Position numbers and translations under genes: made by a program. A DNA stretch of 64,000 nucleotides. Source: Aedes albopictus (lineage: Eukaryota > Arthropoda > Insecta > Diptera > Culicidae). This document shows, piece after piece, positions 21,262-32,525 of the stretch. The stretch lies in assembly GCF_035046485.1 (NCBI RefSeq), contig NC_085138.1, positions 333,046,421 through 333,110,420 of the forward strand, given 5' to 3'. Below the pieces are notes generated by a model that worked only from the letters and a program-made list of their open reading frames with translations, made no database searches and had not been told where the DNA came from. Each line of letters opens with the position of its first letter. Within the stretch, counting starts at the first letter, position 1.

Positions 21262-22379
21262 TTTGTCATTGAAAATTATGAAAGTTTGAAAAATGGCATC
21301 TTACCCCACTTTCCCCTACAACTTTGCGTAAAAGAACCACTGTGGACATTCCAAATTGGGAGGCACGTGAGTATACATGAATAGGCATGTTAGCCAGACG
21401 AACATCACAGGTGCGATAATCGACAATGCGTTTCAAGCATTTGAGAAATAATGAGGTAACCAGATAAATCTGGAACTCATTCCTTCTTCATACAACGCAC
21501 ACACCCTTTCGGGATAAAACTATGGAGTAATTTCACGCCATTTGATGTAAGCAGAGCTTTTTAGTGCCCACTTAATCGGTTCTATAGCTACAATCCTCGG
21601 GGCAAAATCTAGAGATTCGTAGCTATACAAAAGACTGGTTTATCCGAAGATATTTTGAACTTGATTAGATCAGAGGAAAAGGATGCAAATGCTTAGTGGG
21701 ATTGAAAGGAACAGTACTTAACCCAATTTACTTTTTACTTACATATATTCCATTAACACGCTCAGGTTCATCATCTAGCATGTTTTATCTCAGTTGGGAC
21801 GTTACGCCAAGAATAAAAAGATATATCTTATCAACTTTTCTTAATAGTTAGCTATATACATCACTGACGTGGTGATTGTCCCTCTAAGCATGTTACACTT
21901 TACTCACCTACAGATTGCATTGTTAAAACTCGACTCAGTAATGTTCAAAAATGTCTTTATTCCGATCTTCTGGGACGTAGACGTCCCCTTCCTGTGTCAT
22001 ATTCGTGAGTTGTTACAGTTCCGAGCACCCTAAAACGCTCGACCCCTAACCCTACTCAAAGCAGCTACACTCTAACCATTGCACCCGTAACGCATAAATC
22101 ACACCGTCCCGAAACAAGACTGATGGAGTGGAGCTCTTAAAAACATGTTTCAAAAATAGATTAAGAGTTCTAGTATCAAACTCATAAATTCTCCGTTTCC
22201 TAGACAATTCTTCACATCAACTACCGGCGGGCTCCCACAGGCGGCCGACTCAAAGCATTTGCGGCGGCGGAACCATCCCGGTTGGTGGAGGGGTCCTCCT
22301 GTTGTCGCTTTTGTGGAAATGTGTTTTTTCTTTCGTTCTCAGGGGAAAACTTGATATGAATTACACTCTTGCTTTCATC
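21262..22379. other. Unassigned intergenic sequence
   Basis: About 21790-21825 ('cagttgggacgttacgccaagaataaaaag') is a short Feilai-like 3' tail. The rest shows no recognised gene or repeat. 22221-22418 minus stays open for 65 codons in Ser-rich composition without a motif. Confidence 0.4.
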
Positions 22380-22960
22380 TAACAACGTCTCAAGCGACGC
22401 CGACGACGACGTCGACACATTTGTTGCTGCCCTGTCTCGAGAGCGCCAATAACCGAAAGCGACGACCTCTCATCCCATTGCCGAACGCAGCGTTGCCGTC
22501 GGGCCTTACCAACCCGTGTTCTGGAAGGAAAAAGCCGGAAAACTTACGGCGGAGATGAAAAAAGGTTCTCCGGGTGCAAAAGCAATCCTCAAATGGATTT
22601 TCAATTTGCCCTATTCGGTGGGAAGTTGTGATCAATCTTAAATCTCCCACTACACGTCGTGTCGCGTCGTAGCGCCAAAGCAGCTTCAGCTATCCTGTGT
22701 GCCCGACAAGTGGAGGATGCATTGAGTTACACGAAACGCGAGACAGTCGGAAAATTGATGAATTTCGTCTTCAAAAACACTCCGAACAACAACGCTCAAA
22801 TGAAAAGGAAATCGATTTTTATGCGTCTCTTGAGACTTCAGACGATGGTGGCCCGAGTAAATGGTGGATACTATGATGATCCAGCGTCATTGGGCCGAAT
22901 GGCCATTAGGCAATCAAATTGTTACACTGGAGCTTCCATTTGGGTAAAATTAATTTAGGT
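22380..22960. other. Possible exon-like patch, function unknown
   Basis: Composition rises to more balanced GC and three frames are open: 22390-22650 minus (86 codons), 22659-22958 plus (99 codons) and an untracked plus frame at about 22480-22640. The 99-codon plus peptide is basic and helical in appearance and ends at a TAG in 'ttaatttagg'. None is recognised. No clear donor/acceptor pair joins the plus frames. It could be an old pseudogene or a repeat. Confidence 0.25.
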
Positions 22961-23778
22961 AAAATCTATTTAGTTACCTCCATCAAGGTTACGTTACCTA
23001 CTAGAAGTTTGCTTGTGTCGGAGTAATTATGAAGCTTACGGGAAAGAAGCAGCAAGCGGTGAGTGGTGAGAGAGATGAGGAGGGAGGGGGATTGCTATTG
23101 GAGCTTCCTTCAAGCCTTCATGAGCATGAATACTTAATTCGAGTGTTTGAATGAAATTCATGCTTGCACAGCCTCATTACACTCTATCAAAATTGGAACA
23201 TTGTTACATTGGCGGTGATATACATACGTGCATTTCGGGACACTAATAACGTTATATGAATTGAAGCGTTATCTTGTGCGATTTACGGTGTGCACTAATG
23301 CGATGTAAGCATCTTATGTGACCTAATAAAAGACAGTAATTGTTACCTCAGTGTTGAACTAATGTCTTTTAAATTAAAGAATCACACTTTACACATAATA
23401 TTAAATACTGTTTATGAAACAGGCTGCCTGACTATCATGACATTCTAGCTTACATTCATGTCTGTTGAAATGAGCCTGGTTTGTCTGCGCTGGAAAGCTA
23501 TCTGAAGATAAAAACGACGTGCCGTGATTTTCCAAACGGTTTTCACTGCCCCTGCTATCGCCCAAAGTTAATTATCAGGGCATGAAAAAACAAAAAACCA
23601 ACCAGTGTTACAAAAACCGAAGCCGTAAAATTCGAATTGCACAGAATACAGTCGATTCCCCCATCAACATTATGCTAACTTATTAACGTGTTAATGATGC
23701 TTGCGAGTGAGTTTGTATGTACACTTTTACGAGTTTGTTTGTACATTTACGTGACTTTGTTTCTACACTAACGCAAAT
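22961..23778. other. Unassigned intergenic sequence
   Basis: AT-rich, no open frame over 60 codons and no recognised repeat. A few imperfect repeats of 'gtttgt.tgtac.ttta' occur at 23700-23770. Confidence 0.4.
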
Positions 23779-23790
23779 TATACTGACATT

Positions 23791-24219
23791 TTTTTTATTC
23801 TTAATCACTTAACCTAGTTTACAGCTCTATTGTCCACTAGGGCACTACGTGAGCGACTTCAATTGACAGCTGCACCTACAGTATTGTACAGCGCCTAGAT
23901 ATATTCTATTTTACTTTATTGAACTGGCTGCCTTTCTGCTGCTTTCACTTTTCTACTACATGGTAGAATGATGAGCACAAGGATGATGGATGGCCGTTGT
24001 TCCTTTCCAGTCCGATTGGGGGTCCATTATGAGTAGCAGTTCGCCGATTTCCAGGTATCCCGGGTCCGTTTGAGCCATGGGGCTCAGAAGAGGGTCAGTG
24101 TCAGCCGCTCTCGGTGAAGAGCAACTGATGAAAAATTGCAAGTGCCGGGGCTGGGAATCAAACCCATGACCATCCGCATATGAAGCGAACGTGTGACCAA
24201 CTACGCCACGGGCCCCGAC
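23791..24219 (-). mobile_element. Full-length tRNA-derived SINE, 429 bp
   Basis: On the minus strand from 24219, after CGGGGCCC, come the A box TGGCGTAGTTGG and the B box GGTTTGATTCC. A seven-base anticodon-like loop TTCATAT would read CAT (Met-like). The body ends with 'ggcgctgtacaa', 'gtgccctagtggacaa' and 'ttaagtgattaagaataaa', then a poly-A tail. Exact 12-bp target duplications TATACTGACATT lie at 23779-23790 and 24220-24231. The same 3' body recurs truncated at 54907-55036. Confidence 0.93.
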
Positions 24220-24231
24220 TATACTGACATT

Positions 24232-25032
24232 ATAAGATAAGTATCAAGCGAAGGTATGTGTATAACTATCGCGGTATGTGATTAAGCGAATTTATTGACA
24301 CTGTGAGTTCGCGTGCAAATACGGATAAGTTATGTTTATCGCAATTAAACATTAGAATGTCGTTTCTTGTGATGTGGCCATGCCTTGAATAAGCTGATTT
24401 ACTTTACGAGATACAACGTTACAAGTTCAAAAAATAATTAAAATAGTACTTTATAAGATGCATCTTTATGACTCCTGGTTATCTGGGCACTTCATCAAAA
24501 CGCGGTATTTTTTCAACCTGCGAGAATTTACATCTGATTTCAAAAGTCTAGGTCTTATTCAGAATATATTGCTTATTTCATTGAAAATTTTCTTTGCCCT
24601 GCTGAGTTATATGACGTTTTCTCCAAGCGAAAGCTTACGCGATACAGCAAATCGCTATATTTCAAACTAACACATCAAAAAATCTGTCAACAATAACAAA
24701 TGCACATGCATTTTCAGCGAAGTGCTCTATTTGCATGACAACAATCCACTCCCACAGCTAACGGATGACCGCCGTCAAATATCAGGATTGCCAACTGTCC
24801 GGCGACTGCTGTCAAATCTCTTTGTTGCCGAATCTGGCGCGGAAATCCAAAGGTGGGAATAAAATTTTGGGGTTTGCGTGCAATAATAAATTAAAAAAAA
24901 AAATACCAAGAAATGATCCAAGAATAATTAAAATTGAATGCAAGATCATGCATTTATCTTAAAATCACTTTCCTATGTTTTACGAAAGTGGACTCGAAAC
25001 TATTGGTCAATGACTTCAAGAAATTATTTACT
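24232..25032. other. Unassigned intergenic sequence
   Basis: Nothing recognised. The 70-codon plus frame at 24458-24670 is Leu/Phe-rich but has no motif or promoter context. Confidence 0.4.
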
Positions 25033-25040
25033 AAGTTTGT

Positions 25041-25216
25041 CAGGTCCGGATCAAGGGTTTTAGGGGCCCGGAGCCCGAGCGGATGCGGAGGCCCCTTGGT
25101 GATGGGCATAAAAAATGTCTTTGTTTTCAAACAGTATTTGAGCAATTATAACCAAAAAAGGTTTTTGTGGGGGCCCCTAAAATGTGCGGGCCTGGCTCCC
25201 CGTACATCCGGCCCTG
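25041..25216. mobile_element. 176-bp hAT-type MITE, TSD AAGTTTGT
   Basis: It starts CAGGTCCGGATCAAGG and ends with the complement of CAGGGCCGGATGTACG. A perfect 8-bp duplication AAGTTTGT is at 25033-25040 and 25217-25224. Subterminal GC-rich sequence 'ggggcccg' recurs in inverted form. The second copy at 47253-47469 interrupts a LINE. Confidence 0.93.
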
Positions 25217-25224
25217 AAGTTTGT

Positions 25225-25651
25225 ACATACAAACATTCTTAGAAAAGTTTCGCCTGAGTCCAGATTTGAAAATACCAGGCAAAAATTCCCAAAGCATAGT
25301 AGTCTGCTAGTTTTAGCCTTAATGACTGTATTGGAACATGATTTAGCGCTCAATTTATTTTTAATGGCATTTTCATTTTTTGTCGATTCCTTCGAACAAA
25401 AACCGAACAAAATTGTTGTTTTTCATACAATTTGACTATACGTATATCATCATGGCGCTATTGTTTTGGCAGCTCTTGGCAGTTGCATTTTTCCATAACT
25501 GATTCTGCATACATAAACGATCATTTGAACGGAATATCCCCGCGGGGAGTAGCTGGGAGCGATTTGTAACACACTTTGAAGTCGAAGTGTAAGAATTTCT
25601 CGTACTCATGACATGTAATGTCAATTTTGAAGCCAAAAGTGTTATTTTGAC
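25225..25651. other. Unassigned sequence
   Basis: No recognised repeat or gene between the hAT MITE and the LINE fragment. Antisense-overlapping short frames only. Confidence 0.4.
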
Positions 25652-26082
25652 CGTCCTCCACTTGGTCGACCCACCTAGCTCGCTGCGCTCCATGTCTTCT
25701 TGTAACGGTCGGATGACTCTCGAGAACCATTTTAGTCGGGTTGCTATCCGACATCCTGATGACGTGACCCGCCTACCGTAGCCTCCCGATTTTCGCGGTA
25801 TGGACGATGATTGGTTCTCTCAGCAGCTGATGCAGCTCGTGGTTCATTCGCCTTCTCCAAGTCCCGTCTTCCATCTGCACTCCGCCATAGATGGTACGCC
25901 ACACATTCCGTTCGAAAACTGCAAGGGCACGTTGGTCCTCTGCACGTAGAGTCCATGTTTCATGCCCATAGAGAACGACCTGATTAGATCGGTTTAGATA
26001 GTTAACTTCGTGTTACGGCGAACTTTATTCGATCGTAGAGTTCTGCGGAGTCCAAAGTAAGCACGATTTCCTGCCATAATGC

Positions 26083-26611
26083 TGTAGTATTCTTGAAATG
26101 TTTCATAATTCCTCCATGATCTTTGCTCCAGTTTTTTCCTCAACTCCACCGTCACCATGGTTACCGAAAATGTTGCCTTCAGAAGATTGAAAAATTCCAG
26201 CAAACTCATTGAAAATCGATTTTGATAGGACCTTAGCCATTTCTGGGCATTTCCTTGTAATTGCTTGAAAAATATCAACTTTATGACTTCTTCTTCAACG
26301 TTGAAAATTCTTCGCAAGTGTTCAACACTGTTAATAAAATCTTCCACGTTTTCTCCTTCATTTCCCGCAAAGTTTGGAACGAATACGCAGAGTTCTTCCA
26401 GATTCATGTGCAAACTTGATTTCCGGTTAGCAGCGAGACTGTTGCTATTCGTTGTTGAAATTAATTCTCCAATTGTGTTCCCGAAACGAGCATCCGTCGA
26501 ACTACTTGACTGCAAACTCAGCAAACCGGATTGGTTTTCTCCATTTAGAGAAGGAAGACTTCTTCCGATATCCTCCAGCATGTTGAGATCCGACCGTTGA
26601 AGACTGTCCAC
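26083..26611 (-). pseudogene. Truncated retrotransposon gag
   Basis: The ATG at 26609-26611 opens 176 gag codons. The frame then runs on into LINE sequence to 25994 (205 codons in all), so the last 29 residues are foreign. Residues 85-170 resemble the Retrotrans_gag domain: an F..N..ENVEDFINSVEH block, then KLIFFKQLQGNAQKWLRSY and FNLLKATF. Gag packages element RNA into particles. Here the nucleic-acid-binding C-terminus, protease and polymerase are all missing. LTR class (Ty3/gypsy by gag style, though the 5-bp TSD also fits BEL or copia) is not settled. Confidence 0.75.
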
Positions 26612-26898
26612 GAATAGTTTGACGATAGTTCAGGAAAATTTCGACGACTTTTCAACAACAATGTTTTGACGACTTTTCAGGAACGTTTTGACTACTGTCC
26701 AGGAACGATTTTTTTGGCTGTATCCCACTTCTGATATATAGTGCGGAAGTAACAACACGTATCATCAGGTTGATGGTTTATTACAGAATGATCGTGATGA
26801 TTCCTACGTCAGTCTACTCTCAGATGTCAATGACTACTATGTTAAGTATGTTGATGTGATGTGGGAGGTTTAGTGATATACTCTACTTAATTACTACA
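26083..26898 (-). mobile_element. Collapsed LTR retrotransposon, 5-bp TSD AATGC
   Basis: A target duplication AATGC lies at 26078-26082 and 26899-26903. On the minus strand the unit starts TGTAGTAATTAAGTAG (an LTR-like TG start), passes 'ctgtaataaacc', leaves the presumed LTR near 26740 ('atatatcagaagtgggata'), and enters a gag frame at 26611. It ends inside gag at TACTACA. TGTAGTA and TACTACA are inverted LTR termini, so the right end coincides with an LTR end. The middle and 3' parts were apparently lost between two TACTACA copies. Confidence 0.8.
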
Positions 26899-27413
26899 AA
26901 TGCGCCACTAAATTTCTCTGCTGGTGTCGTTGTCGGCCGTCACCAGTGAGCCTAAATACATGAATTCTTCAACCGCCTCGATTTTATCACCGTCGATATA
27001 AATTCGGGTGGCGGGTGCGGTGATTCCTCCCTGGAGCACTTGGCCATCATGTACTTCGACATATTAATAACTAGTCCGATTCGCCTGGCTTAACTCTTTA
27101 GTCGGATGTACGTTTCCGCCATCGTCTCAAATTTACCAAGGAGCTGAACGGAAGTCGTGAAAATCATCCCACTCGTGTTTATCCCTGTTCTCCTTATTAC
27201 ACCTTCTAACATAATGTTGAACAGCAAGCACGAAAGACCATTGCCGTACCCCCCTGCGAGATTCGAAGGAACTCGAGAGTGTCCCTGATACTCGAACTAC
27301 TCACATCACTCGATCCATCCTCGCCTATCAATCGTATCAGTTTATCCGGGAATCTGTGTTCGTGCATAATCTGCCATAGCTGTTCTTAGATGTGTGGTAA
27401 TGAGATGAATTTT

Positions 27414-27856
27414 TATAGTGAGAAGGTAAATTCTTCGTTTCCGCAATGGAATTATGGAAAAGGAGTGGGTATTATGATTCCTTGCCTAATTTAAACAGCA
27501 TTGTTAGAGCAAAACTTTGGAAAATATTAGGAGGATTCACTTAACAGCGTAAACTGATTAAACCTAGGATTAAACTGATTAAACGTCGCGACCACCAAGG
27601 CAATCTTTGATTATTTCAATCGCAAAATCATGAAACATTTCAAATAAGCAGAAAATCATGGCTTACGCAGCATTTTAATCTGTTTAGTGAATACCCCTAT
27701 TGTTGTTCAAGTTGCAAAAAATTGAGAAATGGAGAAAACGATGACACAGTCACCCACAGTTTTGCTCAAACAGTAATAAATCAGGCAATGAATCATGATA
27801 GCCACGCTTTTTGTGTCATTCCATTGTAGAAATGAAGAATTTACCTTCTCGCTATA
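27414..27856. mobile_element. 443-bp TIR MITE, TATAG.GAGAAGGTAAATTC
   Basis: The left terminus TATAGTGAGAAGGTAAATTC (27414) and the complement of the right terminus TATAGCGAGAAGGTAAATTC (ending 27856) continue matching for about 39 bases. TA at each end fits a TA target duplication. The interior shows no coding frame and no further pairing. Confidence 0.88.
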
Positions 27857-27929
27857 CACAAATTCAGCGCTTTACTACAATCTAGTACTATGTTTTTAGC
27901 AGAACGAAATCTCTCAAGCAATATAATAT

Positions 27930-29530
27930 GTTAGGATACCGTTCTGGTAATTCCAGAGCTGTATGGAGATTAATTCTTTTTAAATTCTTATAGAGATTCC
28001 AGCAAAAATATGTTTAATGATTACTTAGAAACTCTTCAATAGATTTCTCCAGTAATTCCTCCATGGATTATTTTAGAAAATTTAGCAGAGATTTCTTTAG
28101 AAGTCCCTCCAGGGATTGCTGCAGAAATGCCTCTAAGAATTCCTTCAAAAATTCTTCCAGATATTTTTTTGATGAATCGTTTATAGATTTCTTAAGAAAT
28201 TTGACCAACGTTTCCTTCGGAAAGTCTTATATAGATCCCTTTAGTAGAAGAAACTTCTCATATCGCTTAGAACATCTTCTATTGAATCCTTAAGATTTTT
28301 TCCAAGTTCACAAGAGATTGATCTCTAAATTTCTGCTAAAATTCCCTGGAAAACCTGTTATGAATTTTCTCATAAATCGTAAATTTGGAATTTCTTCCGA
28401 AATTTCTCTAGGTATTCCGCTGAAAACATAAACTCATTCACCTTCTATAAAAAATTTCACACTTGTTCGCTACCTAGCGAATTCTATCATATCTATCATT
28501 TCATTATCCACTTTGATCTCTACTCCCTTATACTATGAGTAGAAAGAGACCGATATAGCCACAAAATCATCAAGTTATTAATAGAATACGGTCGATAAAT
28601 CAGCATATGATATGAAAAGTTTGGCTCAAAAAGAAAAGTGTTCTATCCTATAAGATCGAAAAAGCTAATAGGAAGAACACGCCGCGATATAGGCATACCC
28701 CTATGAACGGAGTGCGAATTCCGAAAAAGCTACCGATCGATAGAATTTGTGATGAAAACAGAACAATACATTAGGCAGTCGGGTGCCTGAAACTTTTGCC
28801 AGTCTTGGTAAGGTGGTATGAAAACTACCAACCAAGCCGATCTGTTTAAAAGCACAGGTCGCACGGCAGAAGTTTCACGCATTCGATGTATTCGTTCAAT
28901 ACATGGCCTACTTGCCTAATTTCACCTTCTATAAAAAATTTCACACTTGTTCGCTACCTAGCGAATTCTATCATATCTATCATTTCATTATCCACTTTGA
29001 TCTCTACTCCCTTATACTATGAGTAGAAAGAGACCGATATAGCCACAAAATCATCAAGTTATTAATAGAATACGGTCGATAAATCAGCATATGATAATTT
29101 TCCAAATATTCTTCCAGAAATTCTTCCAGTGGTTCTCCACAAATTCTTACAAGCATTCTATCAGGCATTTGTTTACGAACTACACCAGGAATTTGTACAA
29201 GAGTAACTCCAAGAATTTAATTGGAAATTATTGCTGAAATGTCTCCCGAATCTTCATATGTACCAGAGATTTCTGAATAATTTCGTTCAGTAGTTCCAAC
29301 AGGAACTCTTCCAGGGGTTCCAACATAAACTCATGAAGAAATTGCTGCATGAACTCTACCTGGTATTTATCCAGGATTACAGATCTCCGTAAATGTTTGA
29401 TCAAACTGCAGAAGAGACTTTGGGAAAGGAATTGAAAAATTTTGGTGAAACCAATTGAACTAATCACCAAAAATTGGTCAAATGGAACGTTTGAGGATTC
29501 CTGAAAACCCCTGAAGCTCAAATATTTTTG
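27930..29530. repeat. Degenerate short-motif tract with 176-bp direct repeats
   Basis: 27950-28430 and 29097-29520 are diverged repeats of a roughly 20-30-bp motif of the type 'aattcttccagaaattc/ctccaggaattcc'. Many in-frame peptides there (28063-28293 plus, 29228-29521 minus) are artefacts rich in Phe/Ser/Leu. A different unit is embedded: 28437-28612 and 28921-29096 are identical 176-bp direct repeats separated by 308 bp. A diverged version of this unit with the same left neighbour 'cattcgatg' occurs at about 51225-51420 beside the LINE ORF1. Confidence 0.75.
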
Positions 29531-29574
29531 AAAACATAATTGGCTAAAATATTAAGGACACATATGAAAGTGGT

Positions 29575-31505
29575 CATTCTCTATAAATATTTCCCAGTGA
29601 AAAAACAGGGGCGTTAGCAGTAATAAATAACAAAATATCCATAAACAAATAAAAAAAATGCATAAACAAATCAAATGTTTCCATAAATAATTGATTTTTG
29701 AGCAATTAAAAACGTCAAAAATGCAATAAATAAAACAACTGTTGCAATAAAAAAAGCCATTTTCCCACCAAAAAACTTCGAATTTTCCATAAATAAATCC
29801 AATTTTTCCATAATAAATTAGAAAATTCACAATAAAAAATATCTAAAAATCAATAAGTAATTCAAAAAGTGCAATAAACGAAAAAATAAATTATCAATAA
29901 ACGTCAAAAAACGAGCAATAAATGTAAATGCATTTTGAGCCAAAAAATTACATTGACCATGCGGCGAAGCCGCATAGAGGATTGAGGAACAGAGGCGGCT
30001 GAAGACCGCCGAAGTTTCCGATATCCGATGCACCGCAACTGCATCGTTTCGGTTTTAGGCAAACCACAGATCCAAAAATTTGCCCGGTATAATGCAAACA
30101 TACAGGGGATAGACAAAATGATCGGGATAGGCGAAATTTTCACTTTTCAAAAAATGTACAACTAGCTGTAACTTTTCGAAAAGTGCATCAAATATTCTCT
30201 AATGTTCACTGTAAGTTCATCAACTAGTTGTGTATCAGTGGTCCAAATTTGGAAAAGATCGGGCCATTCTTCATAAAGTTATGAAGATTCTTGAAAAAGG
30301 TAAAATTATCCGATAGCCAACTTTGAGTTGTTATATCTCCGGATTCAATTAATCGAATGTAATGAAATTTTGACCATTTATGACTTATATAATTAGCTAT
30401 GAAAAACCGTTGACTTAACTTAAAATTTTTAACACCGAAGAAAATTATAACGATTAGATTATTTTTCTAATAAAACACCAAATTATCCAAAACATCAACA
30501 TCGTTTCAAAATTCAAAATGTAAATTATAGTTCATATAATTTACGTCCGATTGACTTATATTTAAATATGTTCGAAGCAAAGTAACAACATAGCTGCCAA
30601 TAAATTGAAAAAGTAATGGAATGCATATTAAAAATAGACCAACTTACTAAAAAATCGTAAAAAACATAAAATCGCTATAACTTTTTCTCTTGTTAAAAAA
30701 TTTATGTTAGGTCAGATGTTTTCTAGAGTTCATTATAAAGGTTATGAATGGTCAAAATTTCATTGCAATCGGTTCATTGAGTCCGGAGATATAACAGCTC
30801 AAAGTTGGTTATCGAATAATTTTACTTTTTTCAAGAATATTTATAACTTCGTAAAGAATGGCCCGATCTTTTCCAAATTTGGGCCACTAATGTACAACCT
30901 GTTGATGAACTTACAGTTAAAATTTGAAAATATTTGATGCACTTTTCGAAAAGTTACAGCTAGTTGAACATTTTTTGAAAAGTGAAAATTTTGCCTGTCC
31001 CGATCATTTTGTCTATACCCTGTAGATGTTATCCCTTTTTCAGGTCCGACGAGCGACAGCGAGTTTGGACAGCAAGCGATTGCTCGGTAAATTGCAATCC
31101 TTATTACGCAGGCTTTTCAGTCGTTTCAGTCATATAAGTGCGATTCAGCATTTCACTGTCTCATACTTTCCTGCATTTGTTTTTCATGGGTAATTTCGTT
31201 ATTTTTATTGCATTTTTTGAATTTTTTTATTGCTTTTTCGATATTTTTTTTTATTGTGAATTTTCTAATTTATTATGGAAAAATCGGATTTATTTATGGA
31301 AAATTCGAAATTATTTGGTGGGAAATATGAATTTTTTTGCAACAGTTGATTTATTCATTGCATTTTTGACGTTTTTAATTGGTCAAAAATCAATTATTTA
31401 TGGAAACTTTTGATTTATTTATGCATTTTTTTTATTTGTTTATGGAATCTTTGTTATTTATTGCTGCTTACACCCCTGTTTCTTCACTGGGACTTTTCGA
31501 ATTAT
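29575..31505. mobile_element. 1.9-kb foldback with nested palindromic MITE
   Basis: The left arm about 29575-29940 pairs with the right arm about 31140-31505. Paired anchors: 'cccagtgaa' with 'ttcactggg', 'aacaggggcg' with 'cacccctgtt', 'aaatcaattatttatgg' with its complement, and 'acagttgatttatt' with 'aataaataaaacaactgt'. The arms are made of 'ataaataa/cataaacaa' motifs. The loop carries a GC-rich stretch (29955-30060) and the MITE at 30103-31022. Confidence 0.75.
30103..31022. mobile_element. 920-bp palindromic TA MITE (CAGGGNATAGACAAAATG)
   Basis: TA, CAGGGGATAGACAAAATGAT ... complement of CAGGGTATAGACAAAATGAT, TA. Both arms pair over more than 300 bases, for example 'tgtaacttttcgaaaagtgcatcaaatatt' and 'atctccggactcaat'. 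No transposase. TA duplication and CAGG ends fit a Tc1/mariner-class MITE. It inserted inside the loop of the larger foldback. Confidence 0.92.
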
Positions 31506-31794
31506 TAATGGGAAATTTTGTATTTATTATGTAACGTTTAATTGTCTTAAATTTTTGAATTATCTTCCAACCCATTAGTCTGCACAGTGGGCCTGGCCAT
31601 TTTAATATTTGTGTCACGTCTCTGACATGCTGCAAATATTAATGCTGACAAGAAAATATCGAAAGAAATTTCGATATTTCCAGGATGCTTTTCAATACTG
31701 GCTGTGCAAGCACTAGAATAGAATAGAATATTATGTAACGTTTAATTGTCTGCCAAACATAATTCAGTTTAACAAAAAATCTAGAAATAATAAA
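31506..31794. other. AT-rich unassigned sequence
   Basis: No gene. 'gtaacgtttaattgtct' occurs twice, at 31531-31548 and 31735-31752, framing about 190 bp that includes an (AATAG)-type run at 31713-31730. This may be a small insertion with duplicated flank. Confidence 0.35.
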
Positions 31795-32175
31795 ATACTG
31801 TAAGATTATTGTAAAAAAAATATGCATCATTCATGTTAAGAATCTGAAATGTCATTTCTAATTATTATGCTGGCCTATACGAGATTCTTGAAATTCAAAA
31901 TGTGTTCGTACTTATTCATTCTCATACAAGATAAATAAATTTTAGATTTTTTTGGGCAACTCCCATTAAAATTCCTAAAAAAACACGAATGAAAAACACT
32001 ATAATAAAATAAGTAAATCGGGGATGGGATTTTATTCTTCAAAACACCATAATCCAATTAAAAAAAAACAAAAAAAAAGATAATCACAAACTTTTGCAAA
32101 TTAACAATGTCCAATTGTCGTGGGCGCCAATTTGGATGCTTACCAAGGGCGCCATGGGACCACGCTACGGCTCTG
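31795..32175 (-). mobile_element. Second end of the CAGAGCCGTAGCGTGG hAT-like element
   Basis: The reverse complement of 31795-32175 follows the first 230 bases or so of the element at 17274: the terminal CAGAGCCGTAGCGTGGTCCC, 'ggcgcccttggtaagcatcc', 'cgacaattg', and the downstream blocks 'aagtacgaacacattttg' and 'tttcagattcttaacatgaatgatgc'. The opposite terminus was not found, so this copy is truncated or its other end has been removed. It lies only 350 bp from the APPBP2-like gene. Confidence 0.85.
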
Positions 32176-32440
32176 GGTGCAATTAGACTGTTTGCTATGA
32201 TGACAAATATTTAACCAAACAAGCCCAACGAATGACCAACCACGATGGCAACGTTGGATAAATGTCGAACTACAATGCAAACATATTTGCCCATCTAATG
32301 AACTCTTAAGGTATACAGATTATTTGGTTTGTAATATATAACGTATCAAAATTTCTTTATGTATGCGTGTTACCCCGAAATTTAATACCTAAGTAATATT
32401 TATATGCTACCTATAGGTACACATTTCAATACCCCTGTGT
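32176..32440. other. Region upstream of the APPBP2-like gene
   Basis: AT-rich sequence between the hAT-like end and the core promoter. No repeat recognised. It would contain any proximal regulatory sites of the gene. Confidence 0.4.
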
Positions 32441-32442
32441 GT

Positions 32443-32484
32443 CATATTTAAACTCAAAGAAGTGATCAAAGCACTATCAGTTGT
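32443..32484 (+). promoter_or_regulatory. Core promoter: TATA-like box and TCAGTT initiator
   Basis: CATATTTAAA (32443-32452) lies about 30 bases before TCAGTT (32477-32482), which fits the arthropod initiator consensus TCAGTY. With the A at 32479 as +1, the TATA-like box is at about -35 to -27 and the 5' leader to the ATG is 47 bases. No downstream promoter element is obvious. Spacing and motifs are seen; use as a promoter is inferred. Confidence 0.55.
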
Positions 32485-32525
32485 TTCCTGAACGTCTAGG
32501 AATAGTTCATACAATCAATCCCAAA

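Larger units (their letters stand above)
25652..27385 (-). pseudogene. RTE-like LINE fragment split by LTR remnant
   Basis: 25652-26082 and 26904-27385 together match the minus-strand LINE at 8198-11030, covering its 8380-8790 and 8810-9330. Recognisable peptides include MAGNRAYFGLRRTLRSNK and the GTRR.GAQRARWVDQVE block. Stops and indels break every frame. The two halves are contiguous in the intact LINE and are separated only by the 816-bp LTR-derived insertion with TSD AATGC. Confidence 0.88.

Noticed and set aside
24145..24219. tRNA-Met-like gene
   Set aside because: A and B boxes are good but the acceptor ends do not pair properly and the sequence continues into a SINE body with poly-A and a TSD.
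25994..26082. C-terminal part of the gag ORF
   Set aside because: These codons belong to the flanking LINE; the frame only happens to stay open across the junction.
28437..29096. Miniature LTR retrotransposon (TRIM)
   Set aside because: Repeat ends are not TG...CA, no primer-binding site or TSD was found, and a related single unit lies beside a LINE ORF1; kept only as an open finding.
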